A stretch of DNA of 64,000 bases from Woeseia sp. (GTDB lineage Bacteria > Pseudomonadota > Gammaproteobacteria > Steroidobacterales > Woeseiaceae), in assembly GCA_021773015.1 (NCBI GenBank), contig JAJFKW010000001.1, positions 682,001-746,000 of the forward strand. The letters are read 5' to 3'. Position 1 is the stretch's first letter. Each line of letters starts with the position of its first letter. The position numbers were made by a program, and so were the translations under genes. This document shows positions 50,652-60,368 of the stretch, piece by piece. The notes beneath the pieces are model-generated. The model did not search any database, was not told the DNA's origin, and worked only from the letters and a program-made list of their open reading frames with translations.

Positions 50652-51281
50652 TCATCGACCCGGGACACCACGCGCAACGTTGAAACCATGCCGGAGGGCA
50701 ATCTCACGTACCCGCGGATCATTTAGTACCTTATCGTAGACCCATTCGTAATGCGTGATTTTCGCGAGCGTCTTACGTGCCACGGCTTGATCGACAAGCG
50801 TCGTCAATGCCTGCAATTCCATATCGCAAACTAGAAGGTGACGGTACGTGCTTTGTTTGTCTCGAGCTCCCCCGTCTGCACTTGAGGGTACAGTAGGGTA
50901 AATTTTCTCAAAGTCTGCCATTGCAGCCTGAAAATCGACGACCCACGGCTCATCTTCGAGCCAGTGGAGCTGCTCGTGCACGAACATTGATAAAAGTCCC
51001 AATTCCCTGCCAACGTGACGAGTATGAATCGTAAGTACTGGGTGGGAATGAGGGATTTGCTTTTCGTCGATAAGGACCTTCCTTGTGAGGATCCATGGAT
51101 CGACGTCATGAGTTCTCATAAGATTGCGAAGTTCGCTAGCCATAGTGACTTCGGCTTCCGACCCGTTAGCTAACCCGATCCATAAAACTTGGGTCTGCGT
51201 ATCCTGTATGTCCTGTGCGCTGGCAAAAGCAGGCACTAAATACAGCAACACAAATACGAATTTCGCCGTTGCTCGTCGCAT
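50652..51281 (-). CDS. Exported protein with HEXXH zinc-protease motif
   Basis: 209 residues: signal peptide (FVFVLLYLVPAFASA) and a mature domain with SMFVHEQLHW at about residue 101, fitting HEXXH. Further conserved-looking segments: VLTIHTRHVGRELG, TYRHLLVCDMELQAL (a possible downstream Glu ligand) and ITHYEWVYDKVL. Probable periplasmic metallopeptidase; family not named. Confidence 0.68.
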   Translation of the reverse strand: MRRATAKFVFVLLYLVPAFASAQDIQDTQTQVLWIGLANGSEAEVTMASELRNLMRTHDVDPWILTRKVLIDEKQIPHSHPVLTIHTRHVGRELGLLSMFVHEQLHWLEDEPWVVDFQAAMADFEKIYPTVPSSADGGARDKQSTYRHLLVCDMELQALTTLVDQAVARKTLAKITHYEWVYDKVLNDPRVREIALRHGFNVARGVPGR

Positions 51282-51620
51282 CGTGGTTCCTCAGATATGA
51301 AAGAGCGCCTCAAACGCAATCATTACGGCAAATTGCCGCCGTCTATCTAATGTTATCGCGGATAGAGCAGCCTTGCGTCACGAGCAGATCTCTCGAACAA
51401 TGGTACCCGTGCCACCCTTTCAGCGGTACTTACAAATGGTAGCAGATCTATTTTAAGGGCGTCTTTTTGGAGACTATTATATGAATGCAATCCGCTGGGT
51501 GTCGGCCAAAGCTGCTATGATTTTGGACCGCTCGGCTACTTCCCGTCCATAATTGGATCCGATCTCGTTTTCACGTAGATTGTTGCCATCTCAGCGTTGA
51601 GTATCAGGGGAGTGAGAAAG
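51282..51620. other. 339-bp gap without a gene
   Basis: Short frames lack starts and do not look like protein. Between divergent genes (exported protease leftward, ankyrin protein rightward), so both promoters are probably here. No strong hairpin seen. Confidence 0.3.
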
Positions 51621-52016
51621 ATGTCGTTATTCGAGGCGTATCGTGCAGCGAACAAGAACCAGGATCCAAACAAGACGGAGACGATCCGAGAGTTACTTGC
51701 AAGTGGTGCTGACGTAAGTGAAACAAGCAGTGGATATACGCTCTTGCACATCGCGGCATCGAGCGGTGATCATGCGACCGTCTCGGTGCTCCCTCAGCAT
51801 GGAGCAGATGTTCAAGCACAAGATAACCAAGGAGACACGCCGTTGCATTCCGCGGGGTCATTTGGGACTGACGCCGACACTTTCCTACAAGCCGATATTG
51901 AGGCGCATGCGCACGTTAAAGTCGGTTTTAGCAAGATCAGTCGGCCAATAGAAACTCATTTGGATCCAACCCCGATTTCGCGTGGTATATTGGCGCCTCA
52001 CTACGAATCGCGATAA
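51621..52016 (+). CDS. Ankyrin-repeat protein, possibly truncated
   Basis: 131 residues from the ATG at 51621 (GAGTGAGAAAG upstream). Ankyrin repeats at 20-90: DPNKTETIRELLASGADVSE, GYTLLHIAASSGDHATV, LPQHGADVQAQDNQGDTPLH. After this the sequence loses repeat character (AGSFGTDADTFLQ) and ends, which may mean decay or a frameshift near 51865. Followed by two small membrane-protein genes. Confidence 0.6.
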   Translation: MSLFEAYRAANKNQDPNKTETIRELLASGADVSETSSGYTLLHIAASSGDHATVSVLPQHGADVQAQDNQGDTPLHSAGSFGTDADTFLQADIEAHAHVKVGFSKISRPIETHLDPTPISRGILAPHYESR

Positions 52017-52024
52017 AGGATTAA

Positions 52025-52270
52025 ATGCGGCAGGAGAGTCACGAAGAATTTGCTGCACGAATGGATCGAGCCAGAGCCGAAGACGCGGCCACCAAGAATA
52101 GAGCAACCCTTGGTGCTCTTGTCGTCTATGCAATCATTTTGGCTGGCTACTTCTTTATTGGCGGAACAGAAATCCGCTGGCTCGCCACGGTACTCATCCT
52201 GCTTGACTCAATATTGGCCTTCGTCGTCGTTCGATTGATCATATCCGTACACAAGTCCCGCAAACTTTAG
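52025..52270 (+). CDS. Small two-segment membrane protein
   Basis: 81 residues. Charged N-terminus, then two hydrophobic segments (ALVVYAIILAGYFFIG and LATVLILLDSILAFVVVRLI) and a Lys/Arg end. Starts 8 bp after the ankyrin gene and precedes a membrane-anchored helical-repeat protein, so a three-gene operon is likely. Confidence 0.55.
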   Translation: MRQESHEEFAARMDRARAEDAATKNRATLGALVVYAIILAGYFFIGGTEIRWLATVLILLDSILAFVVVRLIISVHKSRKL

Positions 52271-52288
52271 GATTTCGTAAGCAAAAAC

Positions 52289-52714
52289 ATGGACTCCAAC
52301 CTCCTCGCCGAACTTATACAGATTAAATGGATATTACTCGCGTTGTTCATTGCGGTGTTTCTAGCGATTCTATTTTTCGTGGTCACTATCGCGTATAGGG
52401 TTAAAGCGGGCAATACAGAATCACTGATGCTGATGCGTGACAACAGCCTCGCAGAGCTGGCATTGTTAGATATTAAAGGCGACTATGAAGAATTACTCAA
52501 GAAATCGAATGAGATGCTCGAGTCGTTTCCAAACGACATGCTCGCGCATTGGTACACTGCAATTGGTAATCAGAAGATTGGTCAACTCGGCGCCGCACTA
52601 TCCGCCCTGGGCCGCGTCAAATCGATCAATAGCGGTTGGAATTCAGAAATGATTGATGAAATGATCGCAGACGTCAAAAGTGAAATGAGCGGACCACGCG
52701 CAAACGATTCGTAG
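52289..52714 (+). CDS. Membrane-anchored TPR-like protein
   Basis: 141 residues: one hydrophobic segment (LLALFIAVFLAILFFVVTIA) and a short helical-repeat domain (LLDIKGDYEELLKKSNEMLE, LAHWYTAIGNQKIGQLGAAL). Probably cytosolic side with N-terminus anchored. Third gene of the ankyrin group. Confidence 0.58.
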   Translation: MDSNLLAELIQIKWILLALFIAVFLAILFFVVTIAYRVKAGNTESLMLMRDNSLAELALLDIKGDYEELLKKSNEMLESFPNDMLAHWYTAIGNQKIGQLGAALSALGRVKSINSGWNSEMIDEMIADVKSEMSGPRANDS

Positions 52715-52766
52715 TTTGCTGGCAAATTAGATCGCGCCTCTATTTCTAGGTGTGGGAGACGGTCAT

Positions 52767-53100
52767 TCATGGACGACACCCACCCGTTGGTTTTCGAACT
52801 TGTTGGCCTAAAAGTTCTGCCAACAATGTAACTGCGCCTGTACGGAAGAATGGCACATTGGCACTTAACGAGTTCCGGTTCACTGCGCAATCTGCAAGGT
52901 CACGTAAACCATCTAAATTTCCGAAATCTTTGTGAAAATACGCGGACACCCACTGCGTAAAAACCGCGAGCACCCTCGATAATTATCACGGGATTGAAAA
53001 AGCGGACCCACGGGAGCAGCTGACGCCTGAAATCCTCCGTTGTGAACTCGATGCAGTTCGCATCCAAATCAAGTTCATGAGTACCTGGAACGAATAGAGT
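52767..53100 (-). pseudogene. Decayed 3' copy of the TPR lipoprotein gene
   Basis: The last 40 codons read HKDFGNLDGLRDLADCAVNR, SLSANVPFFRTGAVTLLAEL, a close match to the end of the 60369-61889 product. Upstream the match continues across a frame change (FNPVIIIEGARGFYAVG against its LNPIVLYWAARVHK). No start; not functional. Confidence 0.75.
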
Positions 53101-53328
53101 CAAGACAATTGGTTTACGGCGACTCTGCCACTGCGCACGGCTCTTGACCCGCAATTTTTATTCTTTATGTCAAATAAGAGTAAAAATAGACCCATTTACG
53201 CTGCCGAATCTAGGCGCGCGAAACCATCCATAACCGGCTAAACATAAGTCAGAACAAGTGCTTGGAGGAAATGCACGTTTCGGTAACTGTGATCGCCGTC
53301 GCGAATTCCAAGAAAACTCTGAAAACCC
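53101..53328. other. 228-bp gap upstream of the histidine kinase
   Basis: No coding frame with a start. Presumed promoter region of the histidine kinase/regulator/TonB-like set. Confidence 0.3.
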
Positions 53329-55344
53329 TTGGTATTACGCAAATTATTGACGGGCTTCATAGCGGGCAGTGTGATCTACGTCCAATATGTCGTATTGAAT
53401 GACATTGGGTTGATGGGTATTCCTATGTTGAGAGCTGCAGTGGCCGTGCTAGCCGCCTTTTTGCTCATTGGCGTTCTATCGATGTTGATCGTTGAATCGA
53501 GGGCGGTCAAGGAAGATTACTATGTCGCCCACGCGGAACGCGTACGCGCCATCGAAACGAGCCGAAATGACATCAATACAATTGCCCAGGACACACGCAC
53601 CGCGTTTGACGACGGTCGGGCATTGTCCTCATCAATCAACGTCGCGTTTCTGCAACTTCGCGAAAATAACGCATTGCTACAAGCCACCGAAACACGGTTG
53701 CGAGGAAACGACGCTGTCGACACGCAACTGCAAATTTATGAGGTAGACGTGAATGGATTCATACGCGACGCCGAGGCATTTGCAGCACGCCAGAATGCGT
53801 TTGCGGAAGCGCTCCGTATCATGCAGGAGGAGTCGCCACTGGCAGTCAAGGAACTACGACGCTACAACCTACGACTGCAGTCACAAAATACGTTTTCACT
53901 CGCTATTGATACTATCGAATTCGCGACCGGCGCTGGCGATCAAAGCAGTGAGCAACTTGCCGCCCGTATAGAGGCACTGCGCAATGACTCAACCATCAAT
54001 GCGCAGATGCCGAGTACGATTGACGCCTTCGTCGATGCAGCGAGCGAAGTCCTCGTGCAACGGGCGGCGGCCGAGGAGACTCTCCGGGCAATCGGCAGCA
54101 ATCAGATCGGCGAAACGCTGTGGAACCTATCCGACCAAATTCTTGACGACAACCGTCGCACGGTAAGCCGTGCAGAAATGGCGCGCCTGTTGCTTTCAGT
54201 TTGCACGGTCTTGTTATTGCTCGGCGCCGGCTACGCGATGTTTCGACTGCAGACTAGCTACCGAGCACTGAACAAGAGTAATCGCGATCTGGAAAGTGTG
54301 AACGACTCGCTCGAAGAGCGAGTCGAAGATCGCACGCAAAAATTATCGCTGGCATACGATGAGCTGAAGGAATCGCAGGTGCAACTCGTACAGGCCGAAA
54401 AGATGTCATCGCTTGGTGAGCTTGTTGCCGGTATCAGTCACGAAATCAATACGCCGCTTTGGTACCTCATTAGTAACTCTACTATCTTGCACGAACGCAT
54501 GGAGTCGGTCAGCGAGTTCATTAATATCGGCGAATCGATGATAGTGGGCGTGCAATCCGGTAACGGCGCCAAGGAAGCGATGAATCGCGGTCTTGTCGGC
54601 ATGAACCGAATGCTAAAAAATGGCATGAAAGACGACATCGACGAAGCAACGGACCTGATCAAAGACAGCATTGATGGCCTGGAGGAGCTGACGGAGTTGG
54701 CCCAGGGCCTGAAGGACTTTAGCAGACTGGACCGCGCACGACATGGTGAATTCAACGTCAATGACGGTCTCGACAAAACCCTTCTCATCGCGAAAAACCG
54801 CCTGAAAAACAAAGCAACTGTCCACAAATATTATGGTGAGATTCCAACGGTTAACTGCTCACCATCACAGATCAACCAGATATTCCTAAATCTGCTGACG
54901 AACGCCGCGGACGCCATTGACGAGACAGGCGAGATCGTTATTCGCACGACCAAGGAAGGCAAAAACGTGCGAATCACTATCGCGGATACGGGTACCGGAA
55001 TTGCACCGGACCTGTTGTCGAAGATCCGGGACCCGTTCTTTACTACCAAGGAAGTCGGCAAGGGAACCGGCCTTGGGCTGTCGATCGTCGACCAGATCAT
55101 TCAGTCACACCACGGCGAGCTGTTGATTGAGTCCGAGCCAGGCAAGGGAACAACCGTCACAATTCTTTTGCCAATAATCGCACCGACGCCGATGGACGAG
55201 TCAACGGAACAACACGAGGACAATACCGACGCGGGAGATGCCGCTGCCGCGAATGACTCGCTTGCCGGGGAGATACCGCTGCTGCAGGAACTGGCCAACG
55301 ATGACGAGACGAAAAACGATGTTCCTGACGTCGCGTCGGTATAA
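53329..55344 (+). CDS. Sensor histidine kinase
   Basis: 671 residues (TTG start proposed; a later start is possible). Two membrane segments (about 32-52 and 286-306) bracket a helical outer domain. The kinase core has His371 in [11 protein letters not shown], the N box [11 protein letters not shown]1 DTGTGIAP and G2 [13 protein letters not shown]. Autophosphorylation and transfer to the next gene's regulator is expected. The acidic C-terminal 55 residues are non-catalytic. First gene of a three-gene set. Confidence 0.9.
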   Translation: MVLRKLLTGFIAGSVIYVQYVVLNDIGLMGIPMLRAAVAVLAAFLLIGVLSMLIVESRAVKEDYYVAHAERVRAIETSRNDINTIAQDTRTAFDDGRALSSSINVAFLQLRENNALLQATETRLRGNDAVDTQLQIYEVDVNGFIRDAEAFAARQNAFAEALRIMQEESPLAVKELRRYNLRLQSQNTFSLAIDTIEFATGAGDQSSEQLAARIEALRNDSTINAQMPSTIDAFVDAASEVLVQRAAAEETLRAIGSNQIGETLWNLSDQILDDNRRTVSRAEMARLLLSVCTVLLLLGAGYAMFRLQTSYRALNKSNRDLESVNDSLEERVEDRTQKLSLAYDELKESQVQLVQAEKMSSLGELVAGISHEINTPLWYLISNSTILHERMESVSEFINIGESMIVGVQSGNGAKEAMNRGLVGMNRMLKNGMKDDIDEATDLIKDSIDGLEELTELAQGLKDFSRLDRARHGEFNVNDGLDKTLLIAKNRLKNKATVHKYYGEIPTVNCSPSQINQIFLNLLTNAADAIDETGEIVIRTTKEGKNVRITIADTGTGIAPDLLSKIRDPFFTTKEVGKGTGLGLSIVDQIIQSHHGELLIESEPGKGTTVTILLPIIAPTPMDESTEQHEDNTDAGDAAAANDSLAGEIPLLQELANDDETKNDVPDVASV

Positions 55345-55370
55345 ACAGTGACCTATACCAAAGACATGAT

Positions 55371-56693
55371 ATGAACGACAAGGCCCGCATTCTATTTGTT
55401 GACGACGAGAAGCGTGTTCTGAACTCGATGCGCGGCCTGTTCCGCCGCGATTACGAGTTATTCTTAACTTGCGAAGGTTCAGAAGCAATCAAGATTGCAG
55501 CTGAGAATGAAATTGATGTCATCGTAGCGGACCAGCGAATGCCAGGAATGACTGGCGTGGAAGTTCTAGCCGAGATGAAGAAGAAGTCGCCGCGAACCGT
55601 TCGGATTTTGCTCACAGGCTATGCCGACCCCAGTGCCGTTGAGGGTTCGATCAACATCGGTGAGGTCTTTCGCTTTCTAAGCAAACCGTGCCCACCCAAA
55701 TTGTTGCGCGAAACACTAACCCAGGCAATCTCCGCGTCTCGGACGCAGCCCGTTTTGCCAACTGAATCAGCTCTTGCCAGACCCGCCGCCAATCCGGCTG
55801 GACCGGCTAATGCACTTGTCAGTACGCCTGTAGCGGCAACTGCGAGCTCAGCGGCCTCGCAAACCGAAACAGCGACGCCATCGCGAGCGGTGCCAGCAAC
55901 GGTGCAACATCGCGGCACATCGCAAACTGCTGCGCCGCATGCAACACCACCCCCCACGGTTCCGACAACACAAGAGCCTCAGCCCGTTCCAAAAACGACG
56001 CTGCGCGACAATGACGATACACAGCCTTCACTTCCTACGCTCAACAAATCGACAAGTCAGGCGCCTGGAGAGACCTCTGAATCGCACTGGCACTCGATAA
56101 CGAATGTCGTCATGACCGAGGACAAGGTAGAAGAAACGCAGGATAACGTTGCCCTGGCGCCCTCCGGACCTGGCATCAACGATGTTGGAGTCGTTGTCTT
56201 TACCATTGATTCGGAATTCGCTACCACGGCGATCCGCGCCGTCTCCGCAGAACGGAATACTGTTCTCGCGACGTCGCTTACAAAGGTAGCTCAAGCGGTG
56301 ATACAGCAGAATACGGGCGTTCTGGTGACTGATTTCACCAGCAACAAAACGACTTTACAACGAATAATTGGCGCACTGAAAAAGCACATGCCGGAGCTGG
56401 TGACTATCGTCGTGAGCAGCGGCCGAGATACAACCGATATGATAAACCTAATTAACTACGGGCAAGTCTTTCGGTACCTACTGCAACCGATTGAACCCGA
56501 GAAATTACGCCACGAAATTCGCGCCGCCGCGATGCGTCATCTATCACTTCTCAACAACCCGGAGTCCGCCAGGAGACACGAAGTCCTCGATACTCCGGAT
56601 TCCGGCGAAACCTCGAAATCTATTAACCAATTTATCGGCAATGTTCGCGACCGACGCCCAGGGCACATAGACCCTAACGACACCTTTAGCTAG
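55371..56693 (+). CDS. Response regulator with two receiver-like domains
   Basis: 440 residues. The N-terminal receiver is complete: acidic VDDEKR, Asp54 in VADQRMPG, Thr in LLTGYAD and Lys105 in SKPCPP. A Pro/Thr/Ala linker of about 140 residues leads to a second receiver-like domain (from about 270) in which the phosphoacceptor position reads LVTDFTSNKTT, and the Lys region is LLQPIEPEK; it may be a pseudo-receiver. No DNA-binding domain. It starts 26 bp after the histidine kinase, its likely partner. Confidence 0.85.
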   Translation: MNDKARILFVDDEKRVLNSMRGLFRRDYELFLTCEGSEAIKIAAENEIDVIVADQRMPGMTGVEVLAEMKKKSPRTVRILLTGYADPSAVEGSINIGEVFRFLSKPCPPKLLRETLTQAISASRTQPVLPTESALARPAANPAGPANALVSTPVAATASSAASQTETATPSRAVPATVQHRGTSQTAAPHATPPPTVPTTQEPQPVPKTTLRDNDDTQPSLPTLNKSTSQAPGETSESHWHSITNVVMTEDKVEETQDNVALAPSGPGINDVGVVVFTIDSEFATTAIRAVSAERNTVLATSLTKVAQAVIQQNTGVLVTDFTSNKTTLQRIIGALKKHMPELVTIVVSSGRDTTDMINLINYGQVFRYLLQPIEPEKLRHEIRAAAMRHLSLLNNPESARRHEVLDTPDSGETSKSINQFIGNVRDRRPGHIDPNDTFS

Positions 56694-56712
56694 CGAGAAC
56701 GGATCAATCCAG

Positions 56713-58062
56713 ATGACAGAAACAAAAGACAACAGTTCACTACCGCTGCTGCTGTCAATTACAGGAGCTGTTGTTGCCGTTGCTGTCGGCGGTTGGTTTT
56801 TGCTGAATCACCAATCCGACCCACCAGATACTAACGCGGTCGTACGGGTCGAGAGTCCGGTCGGCAACACTGCCGACACCACGGCCGATACTGGTGACAC
56901 TGCGGTCGATAGTCCCAGCGAATCGGAAGACGTCGAATCAGACGCCACCTCATCGTCGGAAGCCGACGACGACCAACTCAGAATCGATACTGAATTGCGA
57001 AAGGCGCGCCTCGCCGCCGGCGCTGATATCCTGATCCTTCCAGCCACTCAAAGCGCGTTCTTTTACTACAGTCGTGTGCTGAGCATCGACCCGCAACACG
57101 CCATCGCACATGCTGAACTAGATGCGATTCTAGCAGCAGTAGCACAGGACATCACGCAACATCTTGCCGCCGAAAAATACGACGAAGCGTACGAAATCGC
57201 CGTACTTGTTGCGAGGCAAAAACCCGAACACGCTCTCGTCATCGAGACTCAGACTTCGCTGGATTCGCTCACCGAAGATCTTGTGCAGCAGTCGATCACC
57301 GCTGCCCAAAACGGCAATGACAAACAAGCTAACGAATCACTCGCCGCGGCACTTGCTTTGCCAGGCCGCAATCCAAACTACTTCGACGCGATTCGCGATT
57401 CGATCACGGAAATTCGGACGGTTCGCGAGACGGCTGAGCGCGCTACGATCGCGCGGGCGCAACTGGCCAAGGATGATGCACGAACTGCATGGGTCGAACA
57501 AGCGCAGGCTGCAATTGCCGCGGGCAACTTGATCACCCCTGCCGGCGCGAGTGCCCAAGACCTGATCGCTGAACGCAACTCATGGGCGACCGAGCGCGCT
57601 CAACTCACGGACGAACTCCTGGCAGCATTACTCGCGACCGCAGAATTCGAAATTACCAACAACGAGCTTGAGAGCGCCGAAAGACTGTTAATCGCGGCAA
57701 CTGCGTTGGAGGGTGAGCCGAATGACATCGAATCTATACGCGCAGCGCTCGAACGAGCGTACATCGAGGAACAATCGAATCGAGTCGTACCTGTCACGGA
57801 ACTCGTAAGTATTGAAAGAACATCGCCACGATACCCGCGACGCGCACAAGCACGTAACATATCGGGTTGGGTTGACGTTTATTTCAGGGTGACGCCAAGC
57901 GGCAACACCACAAATATCGAAATCTTCGAATCTGAACCGGAAGCAACGTTCGACCGCGCAGCAATAAGTGCCGTTGAGCAGTGGATTTTTGAGCCAGTCG
58001 AGTATCGTGGTCAGATCATCAGTCAGCGCGCTGCGATACGGCTTACCTTCGAATTTGAGTAA
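56713..58062 (+). CDS. TonB C-terminal domain protein with helical stalk
   Basis: 449 residues: N-terminal membrane segment (LLLSITGAVVAVAVGGWFLL), an acidic Asp/Ser/Thr region, a long helical section, and the TonB C-terminal domain (SPRYPRRAQARNISGWVDVY, NIEIFESEPEATFDRAAISA, VEQWIFEPVEYRGQ). Energy-transduction or periplasmic anchoring is likely. It starts 19 bp after the response regulator, completing the operon. Confidence 0.82.
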   Translation: MTETKDNSSLPLLLSITGAVVAVAVGGWFLLNHQSDPPDTNAVVRVESPVGNTADTTADTGDTAVDSPSESEDVESDATSSSEADDDQLRIDTELRKARLAAGADILILPATQSAFFYYSRVLSIDPQHAIAHAELDAILAAVAQDITQHLAAEKYDEAYEIAVLVARQKPEHALVIETQTSLDSLTEDLVQQSITAAQNGNDKQANESLAAALALPGRNPNYFDAIRDSITEIRTVRETAERATIARAQLAKDDARTAWVEQAQAAIAAGNLITPAGASAQDLIAERNSWATERAQLTDELLAALLATAEFEITNNELESAERLLIAATALEGEPNDIESIRAALERAYIEEQSNRVVPVTELVSIERTSPRYPRRAQARNISGWVDVYFRVTPSGNTTNIEIFESEPEATFDRAAISAVEQWIFEPVEYRGQIISQRAAIRLTFEFE

Positions 58063-58209
58063 CAACTTCGCGTCGGAGAATTCGCAACCTACATCGTAGT
58101 CGCGGCGCGCTGCGCAGGCCGCGTCAACAGCGAGCTTGATGAACCCGAGCTTACATCTTTTCCCATCGCCTATTCCACGGCGCGCTGCGCTAAAAGCCAC
58201 TCTGTTTCG

Positions 58210-58250
58210 CAAACACCAAACTTGCTGTTTGCAGTGAATTTTGGTGTTTG
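58210..58250. promoter_or_regulatory. 11-bp inverted repeat between the TonB-like and beta-propeller genes
   Basis: CAAACACCAAA and TTTGGTGTTTG separated by 19 bp. Lies 120 bp before the next start; terminator without a T-run or operator pair. The 310-bp gap (58063-58372) holds no gene. Confidence 0.45.
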
Positions 58251-58372
58251 ACGCCGAGATGTATCGATCGGCATTTCAGCAATTCACAAAATCAATGAAC
58301 ATTTTTGGGCAAATCTCCACGTTTTTGCCGCATAGCCAAATGTAGGTCCACAAAACAGATGGAGAAACAATT

Positions 58373-60292
58373 ATGTTCAAAGCAAACTTAGGGCAAACGC
58401 TCTTGAAACATGGTACCGGGGTGCTATTGCTCGGCTTGCTTGCTGCCTGTGGCGGTGGCGGTGGCGGCGGTTCGACTGCTCCGGCCAACAACCCTCCGAC
58501 AGTCGATGCTGGTCCAGACCAATCGGCAAACGAAAACGCAATCGTGCAGCTTGCCGGCTCAGGCTCCGATTCTGATGGCGGCACTGTCAGCTTCTCATGG
58601 AGCCAAGTCAGCGGACCTACCGGGGAATTTGGTTCGACAACGGCAGCTGACACGACCTTTACAGCGCCACTCGTCGCAGTCGGCGCAGAAGAGAGTATCG
58701 TTTTACGCCTAACCGCAAACGACGGCCAAGGTGGCAGCACCAGCGACGATCTGACAATTACTGCCGCGTCCGCGGACTTTGTAGTATTTCTCGCCGACAA
58801 AGACACCGATCAGATCAACGAACTTTTTCGTTATGACACACAGACAGATACACTCTCCAAACTCAATGATGTATTGATAGCAAATGGTCGCGTCCTCGAC
58901 TACGCCATTTCACCGGATGGCGAAAGCGTTGCCTATCGCGCCGATCAAGAGACACAAGGTGTGACTGAATTGTACGTTGCAACAATTGATGGAAGTGGCG
59001 TGATTAAGCTGAATGCAGGAATGGCGAATGCAGCCGGCAACGTTGTGGAATATCAGTGGTCGCCGGATAGTGCACAGATTGTATACTCAGCCGACGCTGA
59101 TATCGCAAATATCACCGAGGTCTATCTCGCTGATCGTGACGGCGGCAATCATGTGAAGATCAACGGTAGTGTCGGGGCGAGCGTCGTTTTCCTGCAGCAA
59201 CCAACATGGTCACCCGATGGACGTTATGTAGCTCAGTTGGTTGTTGAAACAGGAACTAATCGCCGTTTGGGCATCAACACCCACGACACCCAGGTCGGCG
59301 GTTTCAGCAGCGTGCGCGTAACGAGCGTCCCGAGTTTCGGAAATGTTGCTAGCTTCGGATGGGCACCTGACAGCTCAGTCGTCGCTTACATAGCCGATCA
59401 GGAAACGGACAACGTCAATGAGCTCTTTTCCGCGTTGCCTGATGGCAGCGGCACAGCCAAGTTGAATCCGACGTTGGTCAGCGGCGGTATTATTGTCAGT
59501 TTTCAATGGGCACCCGACGGATCACGAATCGCTTATAGGGCGACCCAAGAAACGGCCAGCGTAGTGGAGATTTTTTCGGCACTGCCGGACGGTGGCAGTA
59601 ACATGAAACTCAACGGAATGTTGGCGGCAGGAAGCAGCGTTAGCATTTTTGAGTGGGCACCAGATTCATCTAATGTCGCGTATCTTGCTGCTCAGGACAC
59701 GGCCGGCATAGCGGAGCTTTACGCATCAAGCGCGGACGGTGCCAATAACATAAAGCTAAACTCGCCAATGCATACGACCGCAAGCGTGGCTCAATTTGCG
59801 TGGGCACCCGATAGCAGCCGGATTGCGTATCGCTCGAATCAGGAATCAGCTCTCGTCTTCGAAATTTTTGCCACCGCCGCAGACGGCAGCATGAATGTGA
59901 AGTTAAGTGAGACACTCGGCGCGAATGGTGTAACGGCGTTTACAGCAATGAACAGTTTTGAGATGTGGTCGCCCAATAGCGCCCAATTCGTTTATCCAGT
60001 AGATTTATCTGGCACCAGTGTTTTCGAGCACTATGCAGCCGATCAGGACGGTACCTCGCAAACCCAAGTGACAGTCACGCCAGCTGGTTTTCTGAGCAGC
60101 TTTGCCCGCTGGTCCGCGGACAGCAGCAGCCTGATCTACGCGTCCAGCCAGGATATCGCAGGTGTCACCGAGCTGTATCTCGCTTCCGCGGACGGCCTTA
60201 ATAATACGAAGATATCTGGAACGATGGTCGCAGGCGGTAACATTTTTCTGAACCGCGGCGTTTTGTCGCGGACTTTTGACTGGTCGCCCTGA
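58373..60292 (+). CDS. Lipoprotein with Ig-like and TolB-type beta-propeller domains
   Basis: 639 residues: lipobox LLAAC after a hydrophobic stretch, poly-Gly, an Ig/PKD-like domain (PTVDAGPDQSANENAIVQL, FSWSQVSGPTG), and ten or more repeats of the type FQWAPDGSRIAYRATQETAS, ELFSALPDGS, typical of TolB/WD40-like propellers. Probably an outer-membrane-anchored binding protein. Isolated; ends before a palindromic repeat. Confidence 0.85.
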   Translation: MFKANLGQTLLKHGTGVLLLGLLAACGGGGGGGSTAPANNPPTVDAGPDQSANENAIVQLAGSGSDSDGGTVSFSWSQVSGPTGEFGSTTAADTTFTAPLVAVGAEESIVLRLTANDGQGGSTSDDLTITAASADFVVFLADKDTDQINELFRYDTQTDTLSKLNDVLIANGRVLDYAISPDGESVAYRADQETQGVTELYVATIDGSGVIKLNAGMANAAGNVVEYQWSPDSAQIVYSADADIANITEVYLADRDGGNHVKINGSVGASVVFLQQPTWSPDGRYVAQLVVETGTNRRLGINTHDTQVGGFSSVRVTSVPSFGNVASFGWAPDSSVVAYIADQETDNVNELFSALPDGSGTAKLNPTLVSGGIIVSFQWAPDGSRIAYRATQETASVVEIFSALPDGGSNMKLNGMLAAGSSVSIFEWAPDSSNVAYLAAQDTAGIAELYASSADGANNIKLNSPMHTTASVAQFAWAPDSSRIAYRSNQESALVFEIFATAADGSMNVKLSETLGANGVTAFTAMNSFEMWSPNSAQFVYPVDLSGTSVFEHYAADQDGTSQTQVTVTPAGFLSSFARWSADSSSLIYASSQDIAGVTELYLASADGLNNTKISGTMVAGGNIFLNRGVLSRTFDWSP

Positions 60293-60307
60293 GCGCCGAC
60301 AAAAAAA

Positions 60308-60358
60308 GGACAAAAAAAGGGTCGGACCCAATATGTTATTAATCGGTTCCGACCCTCT
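60308..60358. repeat. GTCGAACC-family repeat, variant (GTCGGACC)
   Basis: GGGTCGGACCC, ATATGTTATTAATCGG, TTCCGACCCT. Lies between convergent genes 58373 and 60369; may serve as terminator. Confidence 0.6.
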
Positions 60359-60368
60359 CTCTCCAGCG

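Noticed and set aside
52900-53154. 84-codon minus-strand frame
   Set aside because: Part of it aligns weakly with the TPR protein across a frameshift, so it is treated as part of the decayed copy, not a separate gene.
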